Of a stretch of DNA of 41,374 nt, positions 1 through 9,249 are shown piece after piece. The stretch's first letter is position 1; each line of letters opens with the position of its first letter. The notes beneath the pieces were generated by a model that saw only the letters and a list, made by a program, of their open reading frames with translations, was not told where the DNA came from and made no database searches. The stretch spans positions 1 to 41,374 of the forward strand of contig RPFO01001946.1 in NCBI GenBank assembly GCA_009746045.1. Reading direction: 5' to 3'. The translations under genes and the position numbers were made by a program. This DNA is from Mesostigma viride. Taxonomy: Eukaryota > Streptophyta > Mesostigmatophyceae > Mesostigmatales > Mesostigmataceae.

Positions 1-18
1 GATCGCGTCAGGGAGTCG

Positions 19-28
19 ATATAAAATG
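19..28 (+). promoter_or_regulatory. TATA-type start-proximal promoter of the reductase gene
   Basis: An ATATAAAATG patch runs directly into the ATG at 26. The same arrangement, TATAA touching or nearly touching the start codon, precedes the genes starting at 11855, 23291 and 23496, which is why I read it as a viral promoter or initiator. This ATG opens the frame that holds the SWDQVV motif of the reductase; the ATG at 70 is in another frame. Confidence 0.5.
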
Positions 29-605
29 TCCCCTGCGGGGGTAGGACTCAGTCTCTCGTCCGAGGAACCATGGAGGTCAACCCGTCGGACGCGCGACCGC
101 GATCGCGCTGCGGACGTACCACCGTCCGCTCGACGACGGGTCGGAGGACTCGAGAGTTGGGACCAGGTCGTCGCACGGGTGATCACCACCAGCGCTGGCT
201 CTGGATCCGAGCCAAGGACGCCCCGCTGACGGCCGACGAGGGAGAAGGAGCTCGACGAGTTGAGTCGGCTTCATCCTCAACCGCCGCATCGCCCCCGCGG
301 GAGGACGCTGTGGTGGGGCGGGACGCAGCTCTCTCGCCGCCGCGAATCGTGCATGTCAACTGCGCTTTCACCCAGGTGGAGACGGTGTACGACATCTGTG
401 GACGTCCTGTGGCTCCTCCTCCAAGGCACCGGAGTGCGGTTCAATCCCGTGGTCGGCACGCTGAACGGTTTTGCGAACCCGATCCGATGATATCCGGGGT
501 CGTCCCGGTCCAGAGGACGTGCAAGGGGCGGACCGCCAGCATCAACAAGAGACCTTACGACGAGGACACGCGCACGTGGAGACGGTCAGCGTGCCCTACC
601 AGCCA
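26..605 (+). pseudogene. Class II ribonucleotide reductase, N-terminal part (broken)
   Basis: This is the N-terminal third of a B12-dependent ribonucleoside-triphosphate reductase, which reduces ribonucleotides to deoxyribonucleotides. The evidence is a run of family-like motifs in order but in different frames: RTYHRPLDDGS (near 112), LESWDQVVARVI (near 150), HHQRWLWIRAK (near 185), GRTLWWGGTQLSRRRES (near 300), CAFTQVETVYDI (near 362, with the Cys expected to form part of the active-site redox pair), DVLWLLLQGTGV (near 402), NPVVGTLNGF (near 447) and YDEDTRTW (near 556). At least four small frameshifts separate these pieces, so it cannot be translated as it stands. It is followed directly by the element at 606-9102, and the gene resumes at 9103. 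Such dense indels could be decay or poor base calling. Confidence 0.8.
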
Positions 606-609
606 TTAA

Positions 610-625
610 GAATGTACTCCAGCAC
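610..625 (+). repeat. Left terminal inverted repeat of the 8.5 kb element
   Basis: GAATGTACTCCAGCAC; its exact reverse complement is at 9083-9098. Just inside each end is an AAAATGTACTT-type motif in opposite relative orientation, a subterminal repeat. Confidence 0.8.
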
Positions 626-699
626 GCAAAATGTACTTCGTACCGAAGTTTGTCTTTTTATGCTGAAAATTGTCATGCATGATGTTTGCAACCAAAATA

Positions 700-1450
700 G
701 ACCTCGTACAAAGTTTGGTATCGATCGGACGTCATCTTGGTGACATTTGCTAGCAATAAAGGTACATTTTTGTCATTTTAAATTAAATTAAATAGTAATA
801 AATAGGAAACAGTACTAAATCACGTCAAACCATCATGGATATTTGCAAGCAACCTAATTACCACTAGAATAGACCATGCACAAAGTTTGGGGTCAATCTG
901 AACTCAAAATAGTGACGTTTGCTAGCATAAATACTGCATTTTTTGCCATTTTCAAGCATTTTGCTCAGTGTAAGCTACTAAACAATATCAAACTACGTCA
1001 TAAAGCTATGAAATATTGGAAGCAACCTAAACACCACTAGATTAGACCATGGGCCAAGTTTGGGCTCAGTCTGACGTCAAAATAGTGACGTTTGCTAGCA
1101 TAAATGGTGCATTTTTTGCCATTTTCAAGCATTTTGCTCAGTGTAAGCTACTAAACAATATCAAACTATGTCAGAAAGCTATGAAATGTTGGAAGCAACC
1201 TAACACACCACTAGATTAGACCATGGGCCAAGTTTGGGCCCAGTTTGATCTCAAAATAGTGACGTTTGCTAGCATAAATGGTGCAATTTTTGCCTTTTTC
1301 AAGCATTTTGGTAAGTATAGTTGCCTCAAACTATGTCAGAAAACTGTGAATTGTTGTAAATAACCTGTTTGCCACTACATTAGACCATCCTCAACTTGTA
1401 AGGTCAGGCATAGGTAAAGGTAGTGACATTTGCTAGCACTATATACAAGC
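700..1450 (+). repeat. ~173-bp satellite, about five units
   Basis: The landmark TGACGTTTGCTAGCA (or a close variant with ACATTTGC) recurs near 740, 913, 1086, 1260 and 1425, giving a period of about 173 bp. Shared internal landmarks are GCATTTTTTGCCATTTTCAA, GTAAGCTACTAAACAATATC and CACTAGATTAGACCATG. Units diverge mostly by substitutions. The array lies just inside the left end of the 8.5 kb element, and its reverse complement resembles the satellite at 39600-40940. Confidence 0.8.
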
Positions 1451-1890
1451 ATATTATGCCTCTTTTCGCATATACACATTAAAAATAACAAGACATCATC
1501 ATATCATGGCCTTAATACAAGGTGTGCAAATGCAAATCACACCAGATCGGATGACCAATGATGGGTGGCTGCATGCCAACACATCTACCAGGCTGCAGGG
1601 TGAGAGGCCACATCGCTACAAGACAGGAATCCTCGCAATTGCACACACCGCTAGTACACTGTGCACATACCCCAAGAGGATTTGGCTACAAGCCATAAAA
1701 GTTTGGCCATGCTAACACATTCTTCATCCAAGCAAAATGCAGCCTCTCCAAACTCAACTCATTGATTTAAATTCAGCTAGGCCAGGCGTGCATGCTCCAC
1801 TTGCCGACAACCATGAGTAAACTTGTCTACCACTTCATTCCATGCGCCGGTAGATGGCACCGTCTCATCTACCAGTCATCCCCGGCTCCC
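1450..1890. other. Spacer without a recognisable gene
   Basis: Mixed-composition sequence between the satellite and the pyrimidine tract. The short open frames here show no recognisable motif. Confidence 0.5.
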
Positions 1891-2044
1891 ATTCCGCATC
1901 CTCCTCTCCCTCTCCCTCTCCCTCTTCCTCCTCCCCCTCCCCCTCCCATTCTCCCTCCCCCTCTCCCTCCCCTCTCCCTCCTCCTCCCCCTCCTCCCCCT
2001 CTTTCTCCCCCTCTTTCTCTCCCTCTTCCTCCTCCTCCCCGCCT
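1890..2044 (+). repeat. Polypyrimidine (CCCTCT-type) tract
   Basis: About 150 bp is almost purely C and T on the plus strand. On the minus strand it reads as Glu/Gly/Arg codons and lies just downstream of the stop of the 2093-3808 frame, so it may once have coded an acidic tail through a frame change or splice. A TTTCCACAG motif near the end of that frame would suit a splice acceptor. Confidence 0.6.
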
Positions 2045-2092
2045 TCACTGTCACTGTGCACAGCAGGGACGGCATCGTCTATGTGGGTGCCA

Positions 2093-3808
2093 TCACCTGC
2101 GTTCACGGTGCCAGCCTAGCTCCTGTGGAAAGAAGCGAGCGCGGCCAAATGCCTCGACTGGGTGTGGGCAGCCGCACACGAACTGCGTCACCTCCGCCAG
2201 GGCATGATAGTCCTCACACTGCCCATCAGCCCACATCGCCTTGATGAGCAGGTGACCTCCCCTTTCCTGAACCTTAGTGACCCAGCCATGGAAGCGCTCC
2301 CTCTTCCTCGCTATCCCCGGAAACAGGGCACACAGGCGCATCCCGATAAGCGCACGTGCTCCATGCTCGGCAAAGTAGGCATTGCAGTCATCCTTTGCTG
2401 CTGCCCTGGCGGCGGTGGCAGTCTTGTAATGCTCAAAGTCAATCTGCGGGTGCTCTTTCAACGCCGCCACCGTGGCAGCTGACAGTTTGCCGGTACTGAT
2501 CAGCTCAGGCTGGTGCACCTCTGCCGTACCGCCCACTGTCCAGTGCTGCAGGTGTACATCAGAAATGGGGACCGTCATCCCTGCGCTGCCGCCACCTAAT
2601 GTCACTCTAGAAAACTGGCCCGTCCACGACGGTGCGTAGTAAGGAGAGGCGACAATGCTGTCACGCTCCGTGCGATCGCCTTCCAGATCAAGGACCTTCA
2701 CCAGCATGTGTGGTGCCCACGGCATTCCCTGCCCGCAGGTGACGGCTGGCCGCTTAACAACGAGTAGGTCGCTGCGTCGTATGAGGCTTCCATTCACCTT
2801 GAAGGTGTGCCTGCCGGAAATCAGTGTGCGCAAAGCGGGCGTTGCCGTTGATGTGCTCCCTCGCGCAGCGGGCGCACATGCGCGGTTGATCTGCGCTTGA
2901 ATCTCGCGGGCAGGGCAAGCGACGTGTGAGATTACTTGTTTTATGGGCAGCCTCAGTGCTCGTGTTGCCCGCGCAACCGACTGGTCGCCTGCAGATCGCA
3001 GCGGTAAGGGTACCGCCTTGTTCGCTTGCAGTTCACGCTTCTCTTTGAGCTTTTGCTCCATGATGTCGAACAGATTCTCGTTGTTGGCACGCACATCCTC
3101 CACGGACTTTGGCACCTGCTCAATCCATCCGTCCAGCAACTGCTGCTTCTCAGCGGCGACGATGTCAGGAAAAAGGCTGTGAAGGCTAGCGCAGGTACAT
3201 CTCCTGGCACCGCCCTCGTCCCATTCAAAAAGCGGCACTAGACCAGGACTTCCTTTGGGGGCCTTGCCACGCTCTATGAGGAGGCACCCATAGACAGGAT
3301 CTCCCTGCGGGGTGTACCCAATGGGCGTGACCCCGTCACAAGCCTCGCCATTAGGCCCTGTGGGCTGCCACTTGTTCACCGGTGCATTTACCAACGTCTC
3401 CGATGCGGCTAGGCGCCAGCGGACATACACGGTCATATCCGGGCCCCAAAACACTTCGAGATCGAACACCTTCGAAGAGCGGTGCCTCTCCCTCTCGGCT
3501 TCGGTTGCTGGCTCATCATCCAAGTCGGCGGTGGCGCCCGCGCCCGCACCCGCGCCGGCGCCTGCGCCCCCACCCCGCCCGCGCCCGCGCGCGCGCCTTG
3601 GGTGGCGCCCGCGCCCGCACCCGCGCCGGCGCCTGCGCCTGCGCCCCCGCCCCCGCCCGGGCCCGCGCCCGCGCCCGCGTCTTGGGTGGCGCCCGCGCCC
3701 GCACCCGCGCCTTCTCCCCCGCCCCCGCCCCCGCCCGCGCCCCCGCCCGCGCCATGGGTGTGGCCCGCGGCTGGCTTCTTCGGAAATGCGTCCATCGATT
3801 TCACCCAC
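2093..3808 (-). CDS. Element-encoded protein with Arg/Gly-rich N-terminus, unrecognised
   Basis: This is a 571-codon open frame inside the 8.5 kb element. Residues ~20-95 are almost only Arg and Gly with some Ala, encoded by a hexanucleotide-like GC repeat (plus strand ~3530-3760). The remainder has ordinary composition and looks like true coding sequence. Two short segments resemble each other: SLFPDIVAAEKQQLLDGWIEQV in the first half (read in two parts, SLFPDIV and LLDGWIEQV) and ALFPGIARKRERFHGWVTKV near the C-terminus, which suggests an internal duplication. I do not recognise a transposase, integrase or nuclease motif. It shares strand and element with the frame at 4130-4785, so the two may be exons of one gene. 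Start chosen as the first ATG; the real start may lie past the Arg/Gly run. Confidence 0.5.
   Translation of the reverse strand: MGEIDGRISEEASRGPHPWRGRGRGRGRGRGRRRGCGRGRHPRRGRGRGPGRGRGRRRRRRRGCGRGRHPRRARGRGRGGGAGAGAGAGAGATADLDDEPATEAERERHRSSKVFDLEVFWGPDMTVYVRWRLAASETLVNAPVNKWQPTGPNGEACDGVTPIGYTPQGDPVYGCLLIERGKAPKGSPGLVPLFEWDEGGARRCTCASLHSLFPDIVAAEKQQLLDGWIEQVPKSVEDVRANNENLFDIMEQKLKEKRELQANKAVPLPLRSAGDQSVARATRALRLPIKQVISHVACPAREIQAQINRACAPAARGSTSTATPALRTLISGRHTFKVNGSLIRRSDLLVVKRPAVTCGQGMPWAPHMLVKVLDLEGDRTERDSIVASPYYAPSWTGQFSRVTLGGGSAGMTVPISDVHLQHWTVGGTAEVHQPELISTGKLSAATVAALKEHPQIDFEHYKTATAARAAAKDDCNAYFAEHGARALIGMRLCALFPGIARKRERFHGWVTKVQERGGHLLIKAMWADGQCEDYHALAEVTQFVCGCPHPVEAFGRARFFPQELGWHRERR
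3530..3760 (+). repeat. GCGCCC/GCACCC hexamer-rich block inside the 571-codon frame
   Basis: Imperfect six-base units (GCGCCC, GCACCC, GCGCCG) repeat across about 230 bp, including two longer near-copies that start with TGGGTGGCGCCCGCGCCC. On the minus strand the period of two codons gives alternating Arg and Gly. Confidence 0.7.
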
Positions 3809-4129
3809 CGGCCGTCAGCGGTGGATGCACCCTTTCGGCCACGTTGTGACATCAAGCGCGGCGTCCCCAATAGAACAGTCATGCAATATGAATAATCATT
3901 AGTATCAACGATGCGTTCATGCAGGCGTGAACTGTGAAATACAACAAGCATGCAACAACGACTCCAGCACACTTAGTAAATACTGCTCATAATATCTGTG
4001 GCACATGCAACATGGTTAAAACACACATGGATGACCTGTATGGCTGCACATGAACTGTCCACCTAGAGAAGAATAGAAATTCAGCATGATATCAAGAGCC
4101 ATCCACACAAATATATGTCTTACCGCAGC

Positions 4130-4785
4130 TTAGGGCTTCTTCGGGTTGAGTTGGCGAATCGAGCTTGTTGAGCCCTGCTCGAAGTAATGCTCAAATGCGA
4201 TGCCCAGGCCCGCCAGCACATCATCAAATGTGATTAGTTTCACAGGTGGTCCGAAGTTCCAAACGTGGTTGCTAATTTTCAGGCAGTGCCTGAAGGCCGC
4301 CTCGAAAGTGAAACGCGAAAGTGAAAAGGGGTCACAAACCCTATGTTCATATCCTTGACTCCCCCGTCGAGAACGAACCGAAAACCAGCGCCATGAACGA
4401 ACTTGTGACGAGTAGATGACGACATCGTGGTTATGGCGTCGTACCCCCCCTGGTGCAGCTGCTGCTTTATCGCCGCCTTCCTGTCCTCTTGCTTCCGCCC
4501 GGGCGAAAACCAGGCGCTTCGCAATGCCTGGAGATGTGATATTCTAATGGGCTTCATGCACTCGTGGCCGCACTTACAGTCGAACGTCTCGTCGGTCACT
4601 AGGCTGCCGGCATGGGTGCTGCCGCTTAGCACTATGGCTGCGAACTTGCGCTTCCCATGGTGTCCCATCACCATGATAGCGAAAGCCAGGAAGCAGATAG
4701 CCACGATTATGTCCCAGCAAAGCCATAGCACACCTTCCGTTTCGACCGCCATGTCGGCCACTAGTCCGGATAGCTCAATGTGCAC
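4130..4785 (-). pseudogene. Element-encoded membrane-anchored Cys-rich protein, frameshifted
   Basis: From the ATG at 4785 the frame reads MHIELSGLVADMAVETEG, then a predicted membrane segment (LWLCWDIIVAICFLAFAIMVM), then FDCKCGHECMKPI, then a helical, charged stretch. It stays open to 4279. A second frame, from about 4300 down to the stop at 4130-4132, continues plausibly with NHVWNFGPPVKLITFDDVLA, so one frameshift near 4300 seems to have split a longer protein of ~215 residues. I recognise no named domain; the C-x-C-x3-C cluster could bind metal. The first ~70 bp of the coding region form part of the left arm of the palindrome at 4712-5326, so an inverted copy of the gene start exists at 5253 on the plus strand. 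Confidence 0.45.
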
Positions 4786-5326
4786 CTGACCTTGACACTA
4801 ATCGCACAAACAGCCACAATTTTGCAAGCAAGAAGACATGGCTACCTCGGCATTTCATGAAATGTACTTCGTGAAATGCATTTCGTGAAATGTACTAAGG
4901 AACGTGATTGGCCGGCGTTCGCTCGCCAAATCTCGCAAAATGTACTAAGGCACGTGATTGGTCCCGCAAAATGTACTAAGGAACATGATTGGCCGGCTAA
5001 GATTCTGTAGGGAATTTTAATTGCAGCAAACAGAATCTTCGCCGGCCAATCACGTTCCTTAGTACATTTTGCGGGACCAATCACGTGCCTTAGTACATTT
5101 TGCGAGATTTGGCGAGCGAACGCCGGCCAATCACGTTCCTTAGTACATTTCACGAAATGCATTTCACGAAGTACATTTCATGAAATGCCGAGGTAGCCAT
5201 GCCTTCTTGCTTGCAAAATTGTGGCTGTTTGTGCGATTAGTGTCAAGGTCAGGTGCACATTGAGCTATCCGGACTAGTGGCCGACATGGCGGTCGAAACG
5301 GAAGGTGTACTATGGCTTTGCTGGGA
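4712..5326. repeat. 615-bp near-perfect palindrome (arms ~297 bp, loop ~21 bp)
   Basis: Left arm 4712-5008 and right arm 5030-5326 are inverted copies with few mismatches, around a loop at 5009-5029. Both arms hold the shorter repeat AAATGTACTAAGGAACGTGATTGG in variants (each under 20 bases: AAATGTACTAAGG and ACGTGATTGGCC). The outer ~75 bp of each arm is the 5' end of the neighbouring minus-strand frame, so one arm carries a copied gene fragment. It could be a foldback transposon or a hairpin-type duplication. Confidence 0.85.
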
Positions 5327-5329
5327 TGA

Positions 5330-6515
5330 TTATCATCGTAGTACATCATATGTATTACAGTACATTTCACGAAGTACATTTCATGGAGGCAGAGGGAAAG
5401 TTCCTGTTCATGGTGAGTCGGGGTTAGCAATCACGGCAATGTCGATACATGTACTTGCAGTATATACAAATGCCATAATGTCCTTAGATGCAGCATGAAT
5501 GTCTATTGTTCGGATTTCTTTTATCACGATGCTTAGGATGCCTTCCAACAGAAATCTGCTGCGCTACAGGTCGGGAATACCTGAACTTGATATGCGTGGC
5601 CAGTGGCCATGGCAGCCGGGGTCGGTAAGAATTAACTTCGATAGCCATGAATAATGCGGAAAGTGAACGTTGTCCACCCGCTGCACAGGGAAAATGGCTG
5701 CACAGGAACGGCCTGACGTGATACTGTCGCAAAGCAGTTCTCATAAGCCGACAATTACACATTCGACTTATGATCGATAATCGGCGCAGGCCTTCGACAT
5801 TCAAGCGCGCATCGAAACGTCGTGAGGATTTCGGACATTTAGATGAAGTTGGATTGTTTTCGGCCCTCGTATTTGCCATGATCTTGGCCATCCAATCTTT
5901 TTGCTTCGTGCACAGTTTGCGTTTGCAGTTAAGCGTAGGTACATGACAGGCTTGCGTTTGCGTTTGCGTTTGCGTTTGCCTTTGCCTTTGCGTATACATT
6001 TGCATGTGCGCTTGCGTTGCCGTTTGCTTATGCGTCCCAATGTATGTCTGGCTTTGGGCAATTCTATTTCCTTGTCGTTGGGATATGAGTGGGTGCTGGC
6101 GGTGGTGTTACTGTCGGCAGGTAGAGTGGCAGTGGCTTCAACTTCTGTTGCTTTTTCATTGCATTTGCATTTTCATTGGGTCTCTGTAGTTAACAACTGC
6201 TTTAAATATCTTTGTTAATAGCCGGCTTCAGCTGTAATTTCGATTGCATGTTGCTTTTGAATTGCATTCGCACTGGGCACATGCAGTGGGCATTAGGCAT
6301 TGGTAGTGCAATTACACATGCAGTCACACTTGCAATTGCAATGAAGTTGAAATTGAAGCTGCAGCTAAAATTTGCTACGTGCCTACTGGTACAGTCGCAT
6401 GTGCAGTCAACTTTGTGCTTGTTTATTATTATTATTTCTTCTTCTTATAATTTCTTCTTATTATCATTATAATTTCTTCTTGCTTTTCGTAATGTGTGGT
6501 GGTTAGAATGGTGAT
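5330..6515. other. AT-richer spacer with short TTTGCG-type repeats, no gene seen
   Basis: The part around 5953-6030 has GTTTGC/CTTTGC six-base steps, and 6425-6480 has ATT and TTC runs. Another AGTACATTTCACGAAGTACATTTCATG patch near 5361-5387 (described here as two motifs, AGTACATTTCACG and AGTACATTTCATG) repeats part of the palindrome. Open frames here look like chance or repeat products. Confidence 0.6.
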
Positions 6516-6708
6516 GGCAGGGGCAGGAGCAGGGGCAGGGGCAGGGGCAGGGGCAGGGGCAGGGGCAGGGCAGGGGCAGGGGCAGGGGCAGGGCAGGGGC
6601 AGGGGCAGGGGCAGGGGCAGGGGCAGGGCAGGGGCAGGGGCAGGGGCAGGGGCAGGGGCAGGGGCAGGGGCAGGGGCAGGGGTAGGGGCAGGGGCAGGGG
6701 CAGGGGCA
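6516..6708 (+). repeat. GGGGCA hexanucleotide array
   Basis: About 30 units of GGGGCA with occasional five-base GGGCA units that change register. It is intergenic, and the Gly/Ala and Pro frames across it are artefacts. Confidence 0.9.
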
Positions 6709-6869
6709 ATCATGAGTTGCTTTCGGCCTGGCATGTGCACCAGAACTGGCATATGTGCTCGCAATGCAGCTTGCTACTCTTGTTCCTTTTGTTTGCCTTT
6801 TCTTTTGTTTGGGAACTGTTCGTGCAGGGGGTGGGATGAGGCCGCGAGTCTCTGGGCAGGGGCATTGAC

Positions 6870-6980
6870 GTGGGTAGGTGTGTGTCTGGGCTAAGTCTGC
6901 AATTGTCGCTGCTGTGCTGTACTTCTGGCTGTGGCTTACGGTGCATTTGTGGCTTGGAGTAGGGGTGAGGCTAGGGTGGG
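6870..6980 (+). repeat. Array-bordering unit, copy 1
   Basis: A ~111-bp non-simple sequence from GTGGGTAGGTGTGTGTCT to GAGGCTAGGGTGGGC stands at the head of the first GGGCGT array. A second copy with scattered differences is at 7684-7795 at the head of the next array. The unit plus array was therefore duplicated as a block. Confidence 0.8.
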
Positions 6981-7688
6981 CGCAGGCGCGGGCGTGGGCG
7001 TGGGCGTGGGCGTGAGCGTGGGCATGGGCGCGGGCGTGGGCGTGGGCGTGGGCGTGGGCGTGGGCGTGGGCGTGGGCGTGGGCGTGGGCGTGGGCGTGGG
7101 CGTGGGCGTGGGCGTGGGCGTGGGCGTGGGCGTGGGCGTGGGCGTGGGCGTGGGCGTGGGCGTGGGCGTGGGCGTTGGCATGGGCGTGGGCGTGGGCGTG
7201 GGCGTGGGCGTGAGCGTAGGCGTGGGAGTGGGCGTGGGCGTGGGCGTGGGCGTGGGCGTGGGCGTGGGCGTGGGCGTGGGCGTGGGCGTGGGTGTGGGTG
7301 TGGGCGTGGGCGTGGGCGTGGGTGTGGGTGTGGGCGTGGGCGTGGGCGTGGGCGTGGGCGTGGGCGTGGGTGTGGGCGTGGGCGTGGGCGTGGGCGTGGG
7401 CGTGGGCGTGGGCGTGGGCGTGGGCGTGGGCGTGGGCGTGGGCGTGGGCGTGGGCGTGGCGTGGGCGTGGGCGTGGGCGTGGGCGTGGGCGTGGGCGTGG
7501 GCGTGGGCGTGGGCGTGAGCGTGGGCGTGGGCGTGGGCGTGAGCGTGGGCGTGGGCGTGGGCGTGGGCGTGGGCGTGGGCGTGGGCGTGGGCGTGGGCGT
7601 GGGCGTGGGCGTGGGCGTGGGCGTGGGCGTGGGCGTGGGCGTGGGCGTTGGCGTGGGCGTGGGCGTGGGCGTGGGCGTTGGCGTGGGT
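6976..7688 (+). repeat. GGGCGT hexanucleotide array, ~118 units
   Basis: Tandem GGGCGT runs for ~710 bp with rare variants (GAGCGT, GGGCAT, GGGTGT, GGGCGTT). Guanine triplets every six bases on one strand favour G-quadruplex formation. Val-Gly and Trp-Ala frames across it are repeat artefacts. Confidence 0.95.
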
Positions 7689-7795
7689 AGGTGTGTGTCT
7701 CAGCTACGTCTGCTATTGTTGCAGCTGCGCTCTACTTCTGGCTGTGGCTTTCGGTATAATTGTGGCTTGGAGTAGGGGTGAGGCTAGGGTGGGCG
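7684..7795 (+). repeat. Array-bordering unit, copy 2
   Basis: Second copy of the unit at 6870-6980, between the two GGGCGT arrays. Confidence 0.8.
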
Positions 7796-8038
7796 TGGGC
7801 GTGGGCGTGGGCGTGGGCGTGGGCGTGGGCGTGGGCGTGGGCGTGGGCGTGGGCGTGGGCGTGGGCGGGCGTGGGCGTGGGCGTGGGCGTGGGCGTGGGC
7901 GTGGGCGTGGGCGTGGGCGTGGGCGTGGGCGTGGGCGTGGGCGTGGGCGTGGGCGTGGGCGTGGGCGTGGGCGTGGGCGTGGGCGTGGGCATGGGCGTGG
8001 GCGTGGGCGTGGGCGTGGGCGTGGGCGTGGGCGTGGGT
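7791..8038 (+). repeat. GGGCGT hexanucleotide array, ~41 units
   Basis: Same unit as the array at 6976-7688 with one four-base slip near 7865. It is followed at once by the G-rich block at 8051. Confidence 0.95.
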
Positions 8039-8050
8039 GAGAATGGGCGG

Positions 8051-8320
8051 ATGCGGGGGCAGGGGCATGGGCATGGGCGGGGGCGGGGCGGCGGGGGCGG
8101 GCGCGGGGGGGGGGGCGGGGCGGGGGCGGGGGCGGGGGGGCGGGGGCGGGGGCGGGGGCGGGGCGGGGGCGGGGGCGGGGGCGGGGGCGGGGGCGGGGCG
8201 GGGGGGGGCGGGGCGGGGGCGGGGGCGGGGGGGGGGGCGGGGGCGGGGGGCGGGGCGGGGGCGGGGCGGGGGCGGGGCGGGGGCGGGGCGGGGGCGGGGC
8301 GGGGGCGGGGCGGGGGCATG
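8051..8320 (+). repeat. GGGGGC-type G-run block
   Basis: About 270 bp is almost entirely G with single C (runs of four to nine G), ending in GGGGCGGGGC units. It looks like a derivative of the hexamer arrays next to it. Run lengths here are likely to be poorly called by any sequencer. Confidence 0.9.
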
Positions 8321-9082
8321 GGCGTGTGCATGGGCGTTGGGTGGGTCAGGGGGCTGGGGTTGGGTTTGGGTGGGTGGGTCATTGGTGCAATGTTTGGAGT
8401 TGGGGCTTGTGTGTGTGTGTGGGGGGGGGGCATGGGGATTGCCATGCGCGTGCACGTGGGCGTCAGCGTGATCCTCTGTTCGTGTACATGTTCATGCATG
8501 TGCCATGACGGCACAATGCATGTCAGATTCGTGACTTTATCGTGTGTTCCCTAGTTGCAAGTATTACTGCTAAAATTCATTGCAGCATTCCATTCCTTGC
8601 ATAATGCTTGATTGCTTGCATCAGTTCATTCTATACTTCGATCATGACCTGAAGTGCTTAAGTATTACCAGACTCTCGCGCAGTGTCAGAATGTCCAATT
8701 TTTAGCACACATGCATGTTTGCACACCAAAGCCCTCATTCCCATGTTGATAAGGCTAAGTAAAACATTTTTTTTTTGTGCGGTGATCCACGAAATGCAGC
8801 TGTGAATGGCTCTAGGAGGTCACCAATGGTGGCCAGACCTGTTATTGAGCATTGGGAGACGTTACAGGGGCATCAATCACAGTTACACTTAGTTCAGATG
8901 TAGTTCAATTTAGTACATTATAGTATAAATGTAGTAGAAAATAGTACAACCTAGTATATTGTAGCATATACTAGTTCAACTACCTCCAGATGAGATCCAG
9001 GGGCTATGGGGACACTTTTTATGCAAAACTGAACTTGAAACAAGCAAAAAACAAGAAACTTGGAAAAACTCAAAATGTACTT
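8320..9082. other. Right part of the 8.5 kb element, no gene seen
   Basis: It includes a short GT run near 8410, an A/T run near 8768 and a degenerate TAGTA-rich stretch at about 8885-8975 next to the right end, which may be a subterminal repeat region. No convincing reading frame. Confidence 0.5.
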
Positions 9083-9098
9083 GTGCTGGAGTACATTC
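9083..9098 (-). repeat. Right terminal inverted repeat of the 8.5 kb element
   Basis: GTGCTGGAGTACATTC, the exact reverse complement of 610-625, followed by TTAA and then reductase coding sequence. Confidence 0.8.
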
Positions 9099-9102
9099 TT
9101 AA

Positions 9103-9249
9103 CGGCTGGCAGGGGTGGGCGACTCGGCGATCGCGTGGGCCAAGGCGGCGGGCAAACTGATGGCGGGAAAGTTCCCCGCCAAGACATTGATCATCGACCT
9201 GACAGAGATCAGACCCGCCGGCGAGCGACTGGCGGGATATTGTTGGCAG
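9103..9249 (+). pseudogene. Class II ribonucleotide reductase, second coding segment
   Basis: The frame at 9115-9249 reads GDSAIAWAKAAGKLMAGKFP, then TLIIDLTEIRPAGERLAGYCWQ, matching the part of the class II reductase that follows the YDEDTRTW motif. It therefore continues the gene cut at 605. It ends at a perfect donor site, CAG then GTGGGT at 9250. The first 10-12 bp may be element or target sequence. Confidence 0.8.

Larger units (their letters stand above)
606..9102. mobile_element. 8.5 kb element inserted in the reductase gene
   Basis: Reductase coding sequence stops at about 605 and resumes at about 9103. The segment between has perfect 16-bp terminal inverted repeats (610-625 and 9083-9098), and TTAA stands just outside each (606-609 and 9099-9102). 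TTAA duplication is typical of piggyBac-type DNA transposons, but I see no recognisable transposase. The CCAGCC and GGCTGG just beyond the TTAA copies are also inverted to each other. So either the terminal repeat is ~27 bp with no clear target duplication, or the target was a small palindrome. Inside are a ~173-bp satellite, two minus-strand degenerate reading frames, a long palindrome and hexanucleotide arrays. The AT-rich, repetitive interior contrasts with the GC-rich flanks and looks like host DNA. Confidence 0.75.

Noticed and set aside
4842-5162. 106-codon minus-strand frame inside the palindrome
   Set aside because: It reads through the palindrome and repeats itself in reverse order as a result; it is a by-product of the inverted repeat.
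6976-8038. CRISPR-like or telomere array
   Set aside because: There are no spacers, so it is not CRISPR. The unit GGGCGT is not a known telomere repeat, and the block lies inside an element flanked by coding DNA.
6931-8554. Long Val-Gly, Trp-Ala, Pro-Thr and Arg-Gly reading frames across the hexamer arrays
   Set aside because: They exist in several frames on both strands because a six-base repeat without a stop is open in every frame; no unique sequence supports coding.
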